Positions 32,903 to 45,089 of a stretch of DNA of 45,434 nucleotides are shown one piece after another. The position numbers and the translations under genes are program-made. A model generated the notes under the pieces. That model was not told where the DNA came from. It saw nothing but the letters and a program-made list of their open reading frames with translations, and made no database searches. Source of the DNA: Spongospora subterranea (Eukaryota > Endomyxa > Phytomyxea > Plasmodiophorida > Plasmodiophoridae). The stretch is from NCBI GenBank assembly GCA_900404475.1, contig OUQQ01000100.1:1-45434 (forward strand), in the 5' to 3' direction. The stretch's first letter is position 1; every line of letters begins with the position of its first letter.

Positions 32903-33480
32903 TTTAGCACGGCTTTACAGAAGAACAAGGCGTTGACTTACGGCACAGACTCTGTCGCTGTCATGGAATTTATTTGTAGACACAACTACGGCGAGTGATT
33001 TCGGGGCCATGCCTGTTATTGCCTTTCACGTTGAACAGTGAATTCAATTCTTCAGAGTTCTATAAAAGAAGTTGAAAAATGTGTCATCGGTACTACCGCA
33101 CGTACTGTACTTTGTTCTCTCGACGCTATGTCGATGACGTAACTTTTCATCTTCGATGCGAATTCGGAATATCGTCTATGGGAATCGGGAACAATTGAAT
33201 TCACTGCTCATCCTGACGGACAACCACATTGATGGCATCAAAATCACCTACGTACCATTTTGAATGCCCATTGCGGTGGGCCTAATTATTGGAAGACGTC
33301 TTTGGCGCATTGGAAGTAGTTATGTTTGCTTTTCCCAAATAAGTTTCCCAGAGTCGGAAAACAACAACCAAAGAAATAACCGCAACGACGCGCCTGCAGA
33401 ACAAAAAATCGCCAACTCCTACTTTACCAAAGAATGTTTCCTTTTACATTTGAATCACGCAAAATATCCCTCAATAACAA
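32903..33480. other. Intergenic, no convincing gene
   Basis: No gene is visible. The right end holds the 5' flank of the plus-strand tRNA-His gene; tRNA promoters are internal, so nothing specific is expected here. Confidence 0.4.
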
Positions 33481-33552
33481 GCAGACATCATCTAGTTGGC
33501 AGGATACCAGCTTGTGGCGCTGATCACCTGAGTTCGAGTCTCAGTGTCTGCA
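33481..33552 (+). tRNA. tRNA-His (anticodon GTG)
   Basis: A 72-nt intron-less cloverleaf. The acceptor arms GCAGACA / TGTCTGC pair fully, with discriminator A at 33552. The D arm is ATCT...GGAT with loop AGTTGGCA. The anticodon arm is CCAGC-TTGTGGC-GCTGA, with GTG at 33514-33516 (one C-A mismatch at the top pair, 27:43). The T arm is CTGAG-TTCGAGT-CTCAG. The B box (GTTCGAGTC) and A box (TAGTTGGCAGG) are recognisable. A run of seven T follows one A after the gene, a good RNA polymerase III terminator. The G at -1 of tRNA-His is normally added after transcription. Confidence 0.95.
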
Positions 33553-33561
33553 ATTTTTTTG
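33553..33561 (+). terminator. RNA polymerase III terminator
   Basis: ATTTTTTT directly follows the discriminator base of the plus-strand tRNA-His. Confidence 0.85.
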
Positions 33562-33980
33562 CATTCATATCATGGTATAAACAGTCAAGTCCATTGGGAT
33601 TTTGGGAGGACATTTCAAAAATAAATTTGTAGTCGTAGTAGACAACAAAGAACTCGGCAACGCGGGGACCATCTAACTTCAAGAAGAACGATTCGACAAC
33701 TGCACCGAGCAACATTTGATAGAACACAGAAACCAATCTATCAGTCGATAAAAAAAGTGTTAACGAATTCGACCCCGGGCATTCTGGTTCCATGAGGGTG
33801 TTTATCCAAACGTGGCCATTTTAATGATATCCATTTATTTAGGTGCACGCCTGTCGAAAACGCAAGCCACCGTCCTCCGCATCGTGATGCGCGAGAACTT
33901 GGTGTATGTACAAATACTGTAGGTACAGTAGCTCTTAGCCCATTCCTACCCTCAGGAGCCTCACATTTCCAGGGTCGGGG

Positions 33981-34077
33981 TACACTTCTCGGCGCTCCAC
34001 ATTCGCACTTTTTGAGGACCTCTGAATAATTCTGAGCACATTCTTGGAGCCGAGATACACTTCTCGGCGCTCCACAT
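33981..34077. repeat. Two 22-bp exact direct repeats, 75 bp apart
   Basis: TACACTTCTCGGCGCTCCAC followed by AT occurs at 33981-34002 and 34056-34077, with looser similarity around each copy. The second copy ends about 60 bp before the start codon of the TOG gene, so these could be promoter elements or a short duplication. Confidence 0.85.
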
Positions 34078-34139
34078 GGGTAAAACAATTATTAATAAGT
34101 TATTTTGTGGTTTTACTTGTGGAATCAAACCTTTCTAAC

Positions 34140-35737
34140 ATGGCTTCCATCGAGGCGCTCTATCTTGCCGAGGAGCAATTAGAGTCGCTGTTGACGCATT
34201 TTGATACGACCGATCTGAACGAAGATGTCCCAGCTTTGGACGTAAATGAAGTACGACTTGTCACCGCAATTGCTGTTTTTTCCACTCTTCAATATACTTC
34301 TGGCTTTATGTGAAATACTTTTCGGGGTTTCAGTTGAAATCTGAACACATTCTGGTTGATGCGAATCTTCTTTAGTTTTTTTGGTGTGATACTTCGTTTT
34401 GTAATATACGTCCTCAATTATTTTGAAATTGCATTGCTGTATTCGTAACTGATTCCTTTTCTTAGGATGTCGTAGGCATACGGGACCATCTTGCAGTAAC
34501 ACCAATTGGAGCATTATCTTTAAGTTTGGCTGTTGATGTAATTAAGCCGTAATTGGTTTTCGGTTCTGACGCCAATTCCAACATGTATTTCTTGCAGGAT
34601 TGCTCCAGAGAAGAACCACTAGTACCGAAAACTGTTTCTATGGCTTCCCCATTATCATATCAAGTACCAATCAGTTCATTCGCTGTAATCAATGTTCGGG
34701 TAATCGCCTCTTACTAGGACGCTTTTCGCAATTTGAGAAGGATACTGAAATCGGACAAGACGCCCTGGTCAGAACGCTGCTCTGCAATGGTTTGTTAGCT
34801 CGCATTATCACAATATTTTGCCCACGTTTCAAGTGTTTAAATCTCCCATAGTGCTGTATTATCCAATCCTGTTGCTAAAATTCAATTCAGGATACTTTTA
34901 CGGAAGTCTTAAAGTTGTGTCCTGATCAATGTTCAACGCTCCTTACCGATATTGTCTCCATTCGAACCTCCATACGTAATCAAGTGGAAGATGCTCGTTC
35001 CGCAGGTGATCGCAGAAATACGATTGTTTGTGAAAACAGTTAACATGAGCTCTCCAACTCCAGTGGTTCGCTCGTCATGTCGCCTAATTGCTACGTTCGC
35101 GTCATTGCTCACTAGTAAATTCCAAGGTTATCGCCTTTATTTCTCTGCTTGTTACTCTCTGCAACGTTTTGGTATTGCAGATCTTGCGGTTTTTTTCCTA
35201 CCAATACTGTTATCGCGTTTGTACGTCACCGTGAAGGTTATATCGTCGTCATCCGATCAATGTATCAAGTCGGTGTTGGAAGCAGTGAAACCATCCCCCA
35301 AACTTGTCCCAAAGGTAACGCCTAATCAATATGCATCTTTTGCTTATAGTTGTAGCTGGTCAAAGCTCTATCGGATACGCATTCTGCTGTACGGCAATCG
35401 ACTTGCACTTATATTAGTATTGTGCTTGATGGATGCAAGCGATGTGACGAAGATATTCAGATTTATGCTGATCATCTTTCAGTTGCAGTGCTGTCGGCTG
35501 CTAAGGATGCCGATGGAGACGTGAGGAGGCTTGCGCGTAAAAACTGTGACATTTTTTCTTGCAAGTTGATTAAATTTATTACTTTGGTTAGGTGTTGCAT
35601 TGAGATCGTTCGTGGAATGTTTTCCATCGCATCACTCATCTTTTGGGATTGCCGCTGATGATGACAAATATCCAAATCGTGATCGATTGTCAGGAGAAAT
35701 AGAAAATCGATCAAACTTCAACAATTTGCTTGATTAA
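34140..35737 (+). CDS. CLASP-type single-TOG protein
   Basis: A tubulin-binding TOG array protein of the CLASP/Stu1 type, about 320 residues. Nine exons join in phase from ATG 34140. The N-terminus is acidic (MASIEALYLAEEQLE), followed by DAFRNLRRILKSDKTPWSER, which opens a TOG domain (W.eR pattern). Then come SIRTSIRNQVEDARSAVVRS, SCRLIATFASLLTSKFQD, LAVFFLPILLSRLYVTVKVI, KALSDTHSAVRQSTCTYISI, AAKDADGDVRRLARGVALRS and FVECFPSH. The alternation of VR and DAD.dVR..AR at HEAT-repeat turns is diagnostic of CLASP TOG domains. Introns are 41-60 nt except the first (about 215 nt) and fourth (about 100 nt). The protein stops about 25 residues after the TOG, so the multi-TOG body and SxIP motifs of animal CLASPs are missing. 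Confidence 0.85.
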
Positions 35738-35841
35738 TAATATAAACCTACTTTGGCGAAAAAAATGATATCCAGCAGAGACTCGACCTAATCCATCCGA
35801 GCAACAGACCTTTTGGTGAACAAAAGGAAATCAAAAACATT

Positions 35842-35913
35842 TGCAGACACTGAGACTCGAACTCAGGTGATCAGCGCCACAAGCTGGTATCCTGCCAACT
35901 AGATGATGTCTGC
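35842..35913 (-). tRNA. tRNA-His (anticodon GTG), second copy
   Basis: The reverse complement of 35842-35913 is identical, as far as I can read it, to the plus-strand tRNA-His at 33481-33552, including the C-A mismatch in the anticodon stem. The flanks differ completely, so only the gene body is shared. After the 3' end (reading leftwards) comes ATGTTTTTGA, a five-T pol III terminator. The two genes point toward each other and enclose the TOG gene. Confidence 0.95.
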
Positions 35914-36645
35914 TGATTTGATGGTTAGCCAACTATGACATCGCACTAGTGTGGCACATTGTACAATAATTACGTCACTTGTTAAAATTCTTCTGCGTCT
36001 TTCAATGTGGTCAAACGCGTTTTGTACTGTGTGTTCAGTTTTGTGGCTCTTCAGTAGCATAGCCATAAATTGATATTCGTCAAAGTACCATTTGGTCGAT
36101 ACGGAGAAAGCCCCAATCAGCATCATCCCCCAAAAATGCCTTATTCCATTCAAATCCGTCGAAAACGCGTCTATGTATCCTACTCTTCATCTCCATCGAC
36201 CATCGCTACTGCAGAACCAAACGGGATAATGCAGCATTCTAAAATATAAATTTTGAAGCAGGAAGTAACCGACATTTACGCAGAAAGGGTTGCAGAAATA
36301 TATGTATGCTTGAATAAATGGCAAAAATCAAGGAAAAAACCGCCGCCATCATTCACGATTATGTGTTTGTGTGCAGCATTCAAAGCATAGGTCACTACAG
36401 AGAGAATTTCGAATTCTTGGTAGTGTTTGAATTAATGAAACATTTGTTCGAGCGCTACAACAAGCCACATTCATCCATTGATCGAACATCCAGTCGGTAG
36501 CATTCGAGAGAGTACCCCCAAACATTTTGTTTTAACATGCTAACATCCACCGGCGGTTTGTCAAGACTTGCGATCTCGGCAACACAGTGCCAAAAATGGC
36601 ACTTGTGATTTGGAATCTTCGCTTCTGAAGTTCTAGAGGAATCAG
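35914..36645. other. Intergenic with two short ORFs of unknown status
   Basis: On the plus strand 36318-36500 encodes 60 residues from an ATG (MAKIKEKTAAIIHDYVFV...). On the minus strand about 36128-35899 encodes about 75 residues from an internal ATG (MMLIGAFSVSTKWYFDE...). Neither has a recognisable motif or any visible neighbour relation. I would not call either a gene without transcript support. Confidence 0.3.
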
Positions 36646-36915
36646 ATGCAGTTCACGGGATGGGCCATAACAAATGTATCCTTGTCTTTGCCCAAAGCTA
36701 TAGTGCAGACTGGTAGGGCCGTCGAAATCGGAGCAATTACCCCCTTGGGTACGTTTTCACTCCTGTTTTTTATCTGGGTTCTGATTTCTGGAGCAAACCG
36801 GAAACCCGTGTTGGGCATCATGAAAACACAGAGAAACTCTGGGACTGTGTTTCGCCTGGCTGCATGTGCAACGGTGACACTGACTGAAAAGAACATTAAT
36901 TGTAATGGGCCTTGA
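36646..36915. other. ORF on both strands, only one at most real
   Basis: A plus-strand ORF of 89 codons has a hydrophobic segment (LGTFSLLFFIWVLISG). A minus-strand frame (37121-36642, 159 codons) overlaps it completely. Codon pattern does not decide between them by eye. The plus-strand ORF ends 28 bp before the IQ-protein start and could be an upstream exon. Confidence 0.25.
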
Positions 36916-36943
36916 GATTTTGAGTCATCGTGCATTTGGATAA

Positions 36944-39718
36944 ATGTCGAATTTTTTCCCCGAATATTCCGAGCGACAAGCGTTTTCCAGTCGATTGCGA
37001 TTGCAGAATTTGCAAGGGATTTATGGGCCTGGGAGGAGCCGATGGAATCAGTCTCCTGACCTACCTCAGCAGGATAAAGCGGCGCAAGAGCAGGATCACC
37101 TGAATGCTTTAGCCCAGGCACGGAAACAATACTTCGCAGAAAAAAGAGCAGCGAAATTGAACATGAACAAACGGATGAACGGAGAAAGCGGGAAACGCCC
37201 TCTTTTTGTACAAGGTCCGGCGGAAGTGGTATCTGATGTCGGTGAGATCGCTACAGAAAGCTCGTCGGACTCATTCCGCCCACACTCGAAGAGTGATGAT
37301 CCAACAATTTTCGACTCGGAAAATATGGATTCTACAGGCTTACTCCTTCAGGAGCAGGTTTGTTCGCAGATTGCGTCTGTAGATCGCGAGAAGTATCCGT
37401 TCAACGGGTTGGCCGTTTCAGAAGGAGACGGTGAAGAATTATTCCCGGACTCTGACGACTTTTTGGATATTTTGAACAATTTGAGAATTCTTTCTGGACA
37501 ATTATCTATTGCGAGGCCAGGCCCTGTCAAGAATTCGTGAACTTAAAATGGCCGGAAAATCCAATGAACTCGGCGATTCCATCTCCTAGAATGAACCAAG
37601 TAATCCCCTTAATAAAAATTGATTCAGTTCAGACGAGCAACAACAGAGCGATCCGGTGTACTGCAACGATTGAGAACTCGCCCTGAGAATAAATGGTGAG
37701 GTGTGAACTGGAACGAAATCGGCAGCCGCTGCGTCCTTCATCACAGTGTTTATCTCTCGCATTGCCAGATAGAGCCGCCTGTGTCTTATCACCACGAGCA
37801 AAATCTGTGAGCGCTCGTTACTCATGCAAGCCCAGTCCAAGGTTTGAACTTTTAGAATCGGAGAGATCGCGACTGCAGACCGATCTTATATCCAAAATCC
37901 AGCGAAAAGGACCCAGTACCTATAATGATGTGCGACGAAAATTTCACAGAACCCCTCCCATTCTGAAAAGGCAATGCGGCAGCCCACGATCGGCTCGTAA
38001 TTTAGAGAGCAATAACAAAATGCAGGCGATCTGTAAACGCCCCTCTGAAGGGCAACAAAAAACAGACAACGAGTGCCGTCATTCAAACGCGTCGTTCAAG
38101 GTGATCATGGCCGAGATTGATCTCACTGAAAAATTGCTACGAATGGAAGAGATTAATTACTGGTTACCGCTGATCAAGAGGTATGGCAGCTGTGTTTGAC
38201 AAGAGTGAAATTGAAATTTCCCAGGTCTAAAGACCAAGACGATGATGTTGGGTTTTTCCAAAAGGAAGGTTCATATTGCTTTTATCAAGCGCAGCAACTA
38301 ACGAGTATTTTACGAAGGGTGAACATCATATCTTAGGCGAAATGTGCACCCTTACTTATCTGATTTGCCTTTATATTTTAGGCAGACCCCGCCTTTAGAT
38401 GGCGTGGCCGTTCGATTGACGAAACTCTCAGAAGCTACGGCAGAAGTTTATCCCAAGGGATTGGGAACATCATCGAGGCCGAGATCGATCCCAGAACGAG
38501 ATCATCGGATAGCCCCAATCGTGAATCCTGTAAAGCTGTGATCATAACGACACCTGGTTTGGTTCACAGCCGATCCGTATGATGGATCGTCTTGCGGCAA
38601 TACATGTATTCTATAACCAACAATATAGGTGGAACAAACCCCAGTTCAATTGATATCTCCCCGGATGGAATCTGCAATTTGTTTGGCGACATCAGGCGTA
38701 TCGCATAAGGCAGGATCACCGTTAACAGATCCACTACTAGATATCAGCACAAGAGTTGTTTCGGGGAATATCGCCATGGTATTGAAATATTGTGCCTTCG
38801 GGGCATCCAGCTGTCGTCTGATTGTTTCAGACTCAACATCTGGCGGCTTTAGTGATACAAAGGCGGTTGCGAGGATGGTTAAGGCGCCGGCAATGGCCGC
38901 AGTTGAAATGTAGGATGCAGATTCAACTCTGCAAATATTTCAGTATTCGACTCATGCCACGATTGGTACATTTTGATCTGTTTCGGGAAATACTTTTACC
39001 AATCGGCTTTAGGCAGGAGCGTGGTTCAGGAGTATAATCCATAGTCATTATATTAGTGGGCGAACCGATGATCAGATGATTGTCGAACGTCAAGTTCGGT
39101 TTGAGACGGGACGGCGATTGCATGTTAGTCATGATATACTTCAACTGGACAATACTCAACATTTCTCCTAGGCCTTTATGGCACATTATTTCCCAATGGA
39201 GAAGCCATCAGTATTGGTGACATTTGCTCACCTGTGCATGACGCTTTCTGATCAATACCGTGATGAACTATTGGAGAATGCGTCTGGAAGAAAAAGGGCA
39301 GATCGGTGGAATATTGATGGCGCAAAAACCAGGCAGCGAAGACGGTAATTGAAATATTGACATCACCCTATGTACTTGAGCTAACGGCTCATCAAAGAAC
39401 TCTGCGAGCTGTCATCGGACGATTAGATTCTCCAGATGCGGAAAGGCCGAAATTGCCATGGCAGCGATTACTTTGGGCATATTTTCGTTTGAAGCGCCCA
39501 CTAGTTTCAGTTTTGAAGCACGCATTCGTCATGATGGCAGTCCCCGGTAAGATCGCGTGCGATCCGATTTGGTCGGATCCATGGATTGAAAAATATAGCC
39601 AAGTATGCAGGCAACAATTGACACCGATCATACTGGATATTGATATACCTTCCCACAGGTGGATGGCTTTAATAACATTGCAAGTCTCGTCCGTGACAAA
39701 CGTCGATATGGCAGATAG
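36944..39718 (+). CDS. IQ-motif protein, otherwise unrecognised
   Basis: ATG 36944 (MSNFFPEYSERQAF) opens a long polar exon with a helical stretch (AQARKQYFAEKRAAKLNMNK). Downstream exons include KVIMAEIDLTEKLLRMEEIN (38100-38159), CFYQAQQLTSILRR and WRGRSIDETLRSYGRSL. An in-phase 52-nt intron (38781-38832) precedes TQHLAALVIQRRLRGWLRRR, a textbook IQ motif (IQxxxRGxxxR) for calmodulin or a light chain. In-phase introns of 47, 48, 53 and 56 nt then join RLMPRL to AGAWFRSIIHSHY, RRLH to AFMAHYFPMEKPS, RQRR to TLRAVIGRLDSP and IEKYSQ to VDGFNNIASLVRDKRRYGR, stop at 39718. The structure between 37440 and 37700 is unresolved. A cytoskeletal or ciliary role is a guess from the IQ motif and helical content. 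Confidence 0.65.
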
Positions 39719-41513
39719 CTTGTGCGTTCCATAAACGTCAACGCAGAGATATCATGTAAAATCAAAAGTGCAGACGAGTGAACAACAGTTATTGTATTAG
39801 AACAAGCAGAATAAAACAAAAACAAAACTCGGGCCGGGTTGGATTCGTCTCGTTCCTTTCCTTTCATGTGGAGGCACTCCAAATGTCTTCACATTCCAAG
39901 TTGACGTGCTGACATGAACATCTCTGGTGTCGATCAGCTAGACAATGAGCATATTGGTCGGCCAACTCGCCCTACAACAAGAAATTTTTGAGTGACATCC
40001 AAACTGGAAAACGCTCAAATTATATCCCTTTATTGGAACCGTTGTTTATGGTTGGGTATTCAAACGCCCAACAGCGACGGCGACAATTACCTAGAGGGCA
40101 AATACTCGGGAGTGTTTCGCAGGTCACCAAATGCATTAAGCATTTCTCCAAGTATTTCTGTTTGGGTTTGTCACCACGACCAAAACTGAATATTGACTTG
40201 TTTAGAGTGTACAGTTGACGAAATTTACAATATCATTATAAGGACGCCCCGCCTGAGCACATCAAACAAGATTTCAACGGTCGAGGTACACTGCGTATAA
40301 ATGCTGCTAAAGAAGGAGATGAATTTTCATATTAATTTTTTATTAAAGGTTGGTTGTTTGTTGTTGTTGAATGTCTTTTGTACCAATGGCAATGAGTGCC
40401 GGTATGCTGTATTCGAAAGGCTACATGAGCCTTTTTTCCAATAGACTTTGTTTTGTGAAAAAAGATATTGGCCAAAGTAACAATGTACATAGAGGGGTTC
40501 CCTGTGTTTTTTTAAGCACATGCAAAACAGGAGTGAAATCCCTTTGGCACTAGTGTTATAACTCACTAATCAAAACACCCCTCATTTCCATGCAGACTCC
40601 TTGCCGGAGAGAGCGCCCGCATTATTCGGTGTGAGATTTGACCAAGGAAACTTTACAAACATTATCAAGTGGGACAGGCGCAGTGTTAGATCACATTGTA
40701 ATCGTAAAATCGCCTGCACAAATTGCATTGGTGATCCTGGTGAACTCGCACTCAAGTACGACAGGTAAAAGAGTTCTCCAACATTAGTAATACACCGATG
40801 TCGGGATGACTTGCCGATTTGTATCTTCGTCCATGCGTTCGTAACTATGAAGTCGTCCCATTCGCCCTTGACGTGTGCATGCTGAGGGAATGTGTAGTGA
40901 CAAATTTGGCAAACTGAGAGAAGGGCAACACAACCGCACAGCTGATGTGGCGATGTTGATGTTGAATCCTGTTGCGGCAACATTTGGAACAGCGGAATTC
41001 CTGAGGATTTTAGGGAATTGTTGGGTTAGCAACATCATCCTTGAACGGCAACCGGGATGAACAAGCCAACGTGAACATGACGTTTAACAAGCTGTCCTGT
41101 CGGTATATCATGCAAAGGTACCAAACAGAAATAAAACGACTCAATAGAAGAATGGATGGAACGAGAAATGAATATTTTTTTCATGTGGAACAGTGACGCC
41201 CGACATTTTCTATTTTGTTCTAAAGGGCTACGCAAGACAGCTTTATTCTTTTGTGGCTCGACGAGACAAATTTCCGCCTCTGCGTGCCGTTATCTTCCGG
41301 TACAGGGTATTAGACAACTTCCGTCCTGTCTGTCCCAGATAACGCTGATGTGTTCAATGATCGAAATAATTCTGGGCCATTCAAACCTGTTAAAACATGA
41401 GGCCGGAAACCCTGGGTGGGGGGGGGGCCTCCATCCAGTGTCTACCCCATGTCCTACCGCACAACAATAGATGGCCCAACCCGCCATCCACCACTGTTGA
41501 ATCAGGCCAGGCA
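39719..41513. other. 1.8 kb without a convincing gene
   Basis: The longest frame is 40983-40582 on the minus strand (133 codons, with GEWDDFIVTNAWTKIQIG and TNVGELFYLSYLS). Two other frames over the same bases also look partly coding, for example LPNLSLHIPSACTRQG and CEFTRITNAICAGDFTI. This suggests a decayed or spliced gene on the minus strand, but I cannot assemble one. A run of nine G lies near 41418-41427. Confidence 0.3.
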
Positions 41514-44500
41514 ATGTCTCGCCATCGAGCTGTACGAGCCTTGGATTATGATGGTATGTGATTTTTGATCGCTGGTTATCAATTCGTATTCACTGTTTTT
41601 CTTGCCTGTTGAATTTCGAACACCAATGTGTGGACCGAAGTTTGTTGACGATTCACCTGCGATGGGCCCAGTCTTTTTATTTGGCAGATTATTACGATGA
41701 TTATGATGAAGAAGATATTGGGCATGAAGACGATCATAACGTCAACATTGCGGCAATGTCGCCTGGGACGGCATCGTACATGATGCCGAGCTCCGGCGAT
41801 GCCAATTATTTTGGATTCAATACAGCCAATAGAGCTCCACAATGTGGGTATCATCACATTATCGTTGAAAAACAAGTATTTTGAAGACGTATTAGTTAAT
41901 ATTGTGGATGCGATCAATCGCGTTCTCGAGATTATTGGCGATCGGGATCCAGCCGAGGTCCGAATTGCTATCGAACAGTGTAGTTATGATATCGAGGCGG
42001 CAATCGGTAGCTCTGCTTGAGTTGAAAATTGTACTTTCTGACACCTGCTCCATATAGCATATTTGCTGGAATCGATTCCATCGGCGCCAGAGCCCTTGTT
42101 CACTGATGAACTAGATATGGAATCGGAACTGGTCGAACCGGCTCCTGTGAGTTGATATACATTATCAGATCTTGGTTGTTTACAATGAGTAATCAGGTTT
42201 TGGGCAGTAATCATTTAGATCTAGGCGCGGAGACAAGTTTATTTCCAAAGCGTGCAGCAGCGGATACTGTTAACGCGGAGCCAGTCGTTATCCCAAAACC
42301 ATCGGCTATGGCGAAATCGCTGATGTCAAATCCATCAAAACAGGTTTATGAGCACCCAGCGATTTTTTTCAATAGTCTTAGTTTCCGGTTGACGGTCCAT
42401 TTGTATGTTTCAACCTGTATTAATGAGTGTAGTTAGCAGACGTCAAACTCCCTCCTAAACCTGCGACTTCTGATGCTTTTGCTGAACCATTTCAGTTCGA
42501 TGTTCCTTCACCTGATACTCGAGCACGAACAGCACATTTAAAGGTTTTATGTCGGGCTTCTTCTTCAATAATTGCTAACTTGCTTAGGCTGCTCATGGCG
42601 TTCCGCGTCAAGCCCTATCCTCCACCGCTCCACTTGCTGCAGCTCCAGTGCCGGCTGTAAAACCTGCTGTCGCTGTAAAAGGAATGAGTGAATCCGCTTT
42701 GAGGAAACGCCAAGAGAAGTTAGATCGGTTAATCAAGCTTCAGGAAGATTCACCTGCATCGAACCTCAACCTGGTCTTTGATTTGCCGACTTTTCTTCCC
42801 CACCTAATTTTTTTGTTTAGATTGTGGTCGGACACGTTGATGCTGGCAAATCTACTTTGATGGGGCATCTATTGTATGCTCTTGTATCACTATCTCGTCA
42901 AATTCTGATTTGATTGCTAGATACTTGAATGGGGCGGTTTCCTCCCGTGATATGCATAAATATGAGAAAGAGGCTCGTGAACAGGGCAAGGTATACGTTG
43001 ACGATTGGATTCTATGGCCTGTGCCCTAATAATCTCAAATCGATTAGGCATCCTTCATGTACGCATGGGTTCTTGATATTGGAGATGATGAACGATCACG
43101 TGGTGTTACAGGTACAGAGAGACAGTTCAATGCTTGATTTAAAACATAATTATATGACCTGATTTACATATAGCTGTATGACTTGTCATGTTTCGCATTT
43201 TGCCGTTCCAGGTTGATGTTGCTTTCGCCAATGCCACTGTGATTATTCCACTTTCGGATATGTTGATTATCGGTTATTGTTGTTGCTTGGTTCTGCTCTT
43301 TTTAGCTGCAGTAGTTCAATGCATATTGATAGTTTCATTGTTGCAGTTGACATCGCAACCAAGCATTTCAACACCAGCCGTTGTCATGTGACATTGCTAG
43401 ATGCGCCCGGACATCGGGATTTCGTCCCGAACATGATTGCCGGCGCTTCCCAAGCTGACTGCGCTCTTCTCGTCGTAAACGCAATCAATGGCGAATTCGA
43501 GGCGGGTTTTGATGAGAACGGCCAGACTAAAGTACATAGGTTACGATAATCAAAATCTGTTTTCAAATGCTTTTGTGGTAGGAACATGCTATACTTCTTC
43601 GCTCCATGGGAATATCAGAAGTTATTGTTGTTGTCAACAAACTAGACATGGTTCACTGGAGCGAATCTCGCTACAACTTCATCGTCGAGACACTCGGTGC
43701 TTATTTGAAGACTATTGGGTTTCGTCCTGGAAGCATTCGGTATGTTCCTTGCTCAGGGCTCGAAGGCTGCAATCTTGTCAAACAAGGTTCGACTTGCTGT
43801 ATCTTTCTAGGTTTGTCTAACATCTCGGTTAGGGGCACTACCTGCAGAATTATCGGCTTGGTATTCAGGAGATTCTTTGATTGACATGATCGACACGTTC
43901 AAAATTCCAGCAAGACCTATCCTAGCCCCTATGCGTATGGTCATTTCTGATGTTTTCAAATCTCAAGCTTTGGGCGGTCTGTCCGTTGCGGGTACCCTTA
44001 TTCAGGGGTAAAATTCTGAAAATGGTGCAAAACCTTTTTTTGATTGTAACTCTTGAATGCAGATGTATATTCCCGCAAGACCGTGTCTTATTGCTACCTG
44101 CAAATCAGGTCCGCCATATGTTTGCCATGCGTTCCTTCTCCAACGATGTCTACGATAGGTCGTTACCGTGAAAAACATCATGTTTGATACAAACGATACT
44201 GTGGATGTGGCCATTCCTGGGCATCGGGTTGAAGTTGGAATCGCAGGGTATAAGTATTTACAACAAGTTTCGTTGATGACCGACAATGTGATTTTATATT
44301 GATATTGGCCAATCATTAATAGTGGCATATTTCTATCTGTTCCCCTGGTTTTCAGTTTTATCGACGGTAATGAATTGATGTCTTTCATTTCCTGTTATCA
44401 GGGTTAGCGATGATTCAGCCGTGACGATAGGGTCAGTATTGAGCGATATTCAAAAGCCTCTCATAATGGCATCTTCAATCCAAGCATCTATTGTCACTCT

Positions 44501-45042
44501 TGAGGGCATGGCGCGTCCTATCCTTCCTGGATCAGATGTACGCTTTACGATAGTTTTTTCGCAATTTTATTGTTATTACGATATATCTTCTTAATGAGAC
44601 TTCAAACGCCCTCGATATCCTCTTATGGGAAATGTATTTTTTCAGGCAATTTTGCATAGCCAGTGTATTGAAGAGCCTTGCATAATTGCTAAGCTGAAGT
44701 CATTACTGCATAAAACAAGTGGCGTTGCTGTCAAGCGCCATCCACGTCTATTGACCGCGTCCCAGAGAGCGGATGTAATCATCCATCTCAATCGACCTGC
44801 GGGGTAAATCTCTTGCTAACCGTGATCAGTATTTCAATTTGGGTTTGGGTTTGAAACATGTTTTCTGTAATCGAACGTGTGAAATATCATTGTCATCATA
44901 TAGAGTCAAGTATGATCTAATTTTACTCAACAGACTGGAAGCATGCGATTTGTCAAAGCAGCTTGGACGATTTACTTTGCGCCGAGATGGTCGGACAATA
45001 GCTGTTGGTGTTGTGAAACGTGTGATCAATGACAAATCGTAA
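41514..45042 (+). CDS. HBS1L: HBS1-like translational GTPase (ribosome rescue)
   Basis: Partner of Dom34/Pelota that binds stalled ribosomes in no-go and non-stop decay. Exon 1 starts [14 protein letters not shown], the conserved HBS1 start, and continues [11 protein letters not shown]. The HBS1 N-terminal helical domain follows ([20 protein letters not shown], then [15 protein letters not shown]). After a disordered linker (42180-42780) comes the GTPase: [17 protein letters not shown] (G1, about 42825), [13 protein letters not shown] (switch I), [15 protein letters not shown] (G3, about 43400), VVVNKLDM (G4, about 43640) and CSGLEGCNL (G5). Beta-barrel domains end [20 protein letters not shown], then [15 protein letters not shown] and TAA at 45042. 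Many introns of about 45-60 nt. The switch I ERSRGVT and linker distinguish it from eEF1A and eRF3. Confidence 0.94.
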
Positions 45043-45089
45043 CATTCGCTGATCCAATTCGGAAGTTTTTTTTTTACTTTATTAAACTA

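Noticed and set aside
40582..40983. 133-codon minus-strand ORF as a BAH-domain-like gene
   Set aside because: A loose likeness in one stretch only; other frames over the same bases look equally coding and no gene can be assembled.
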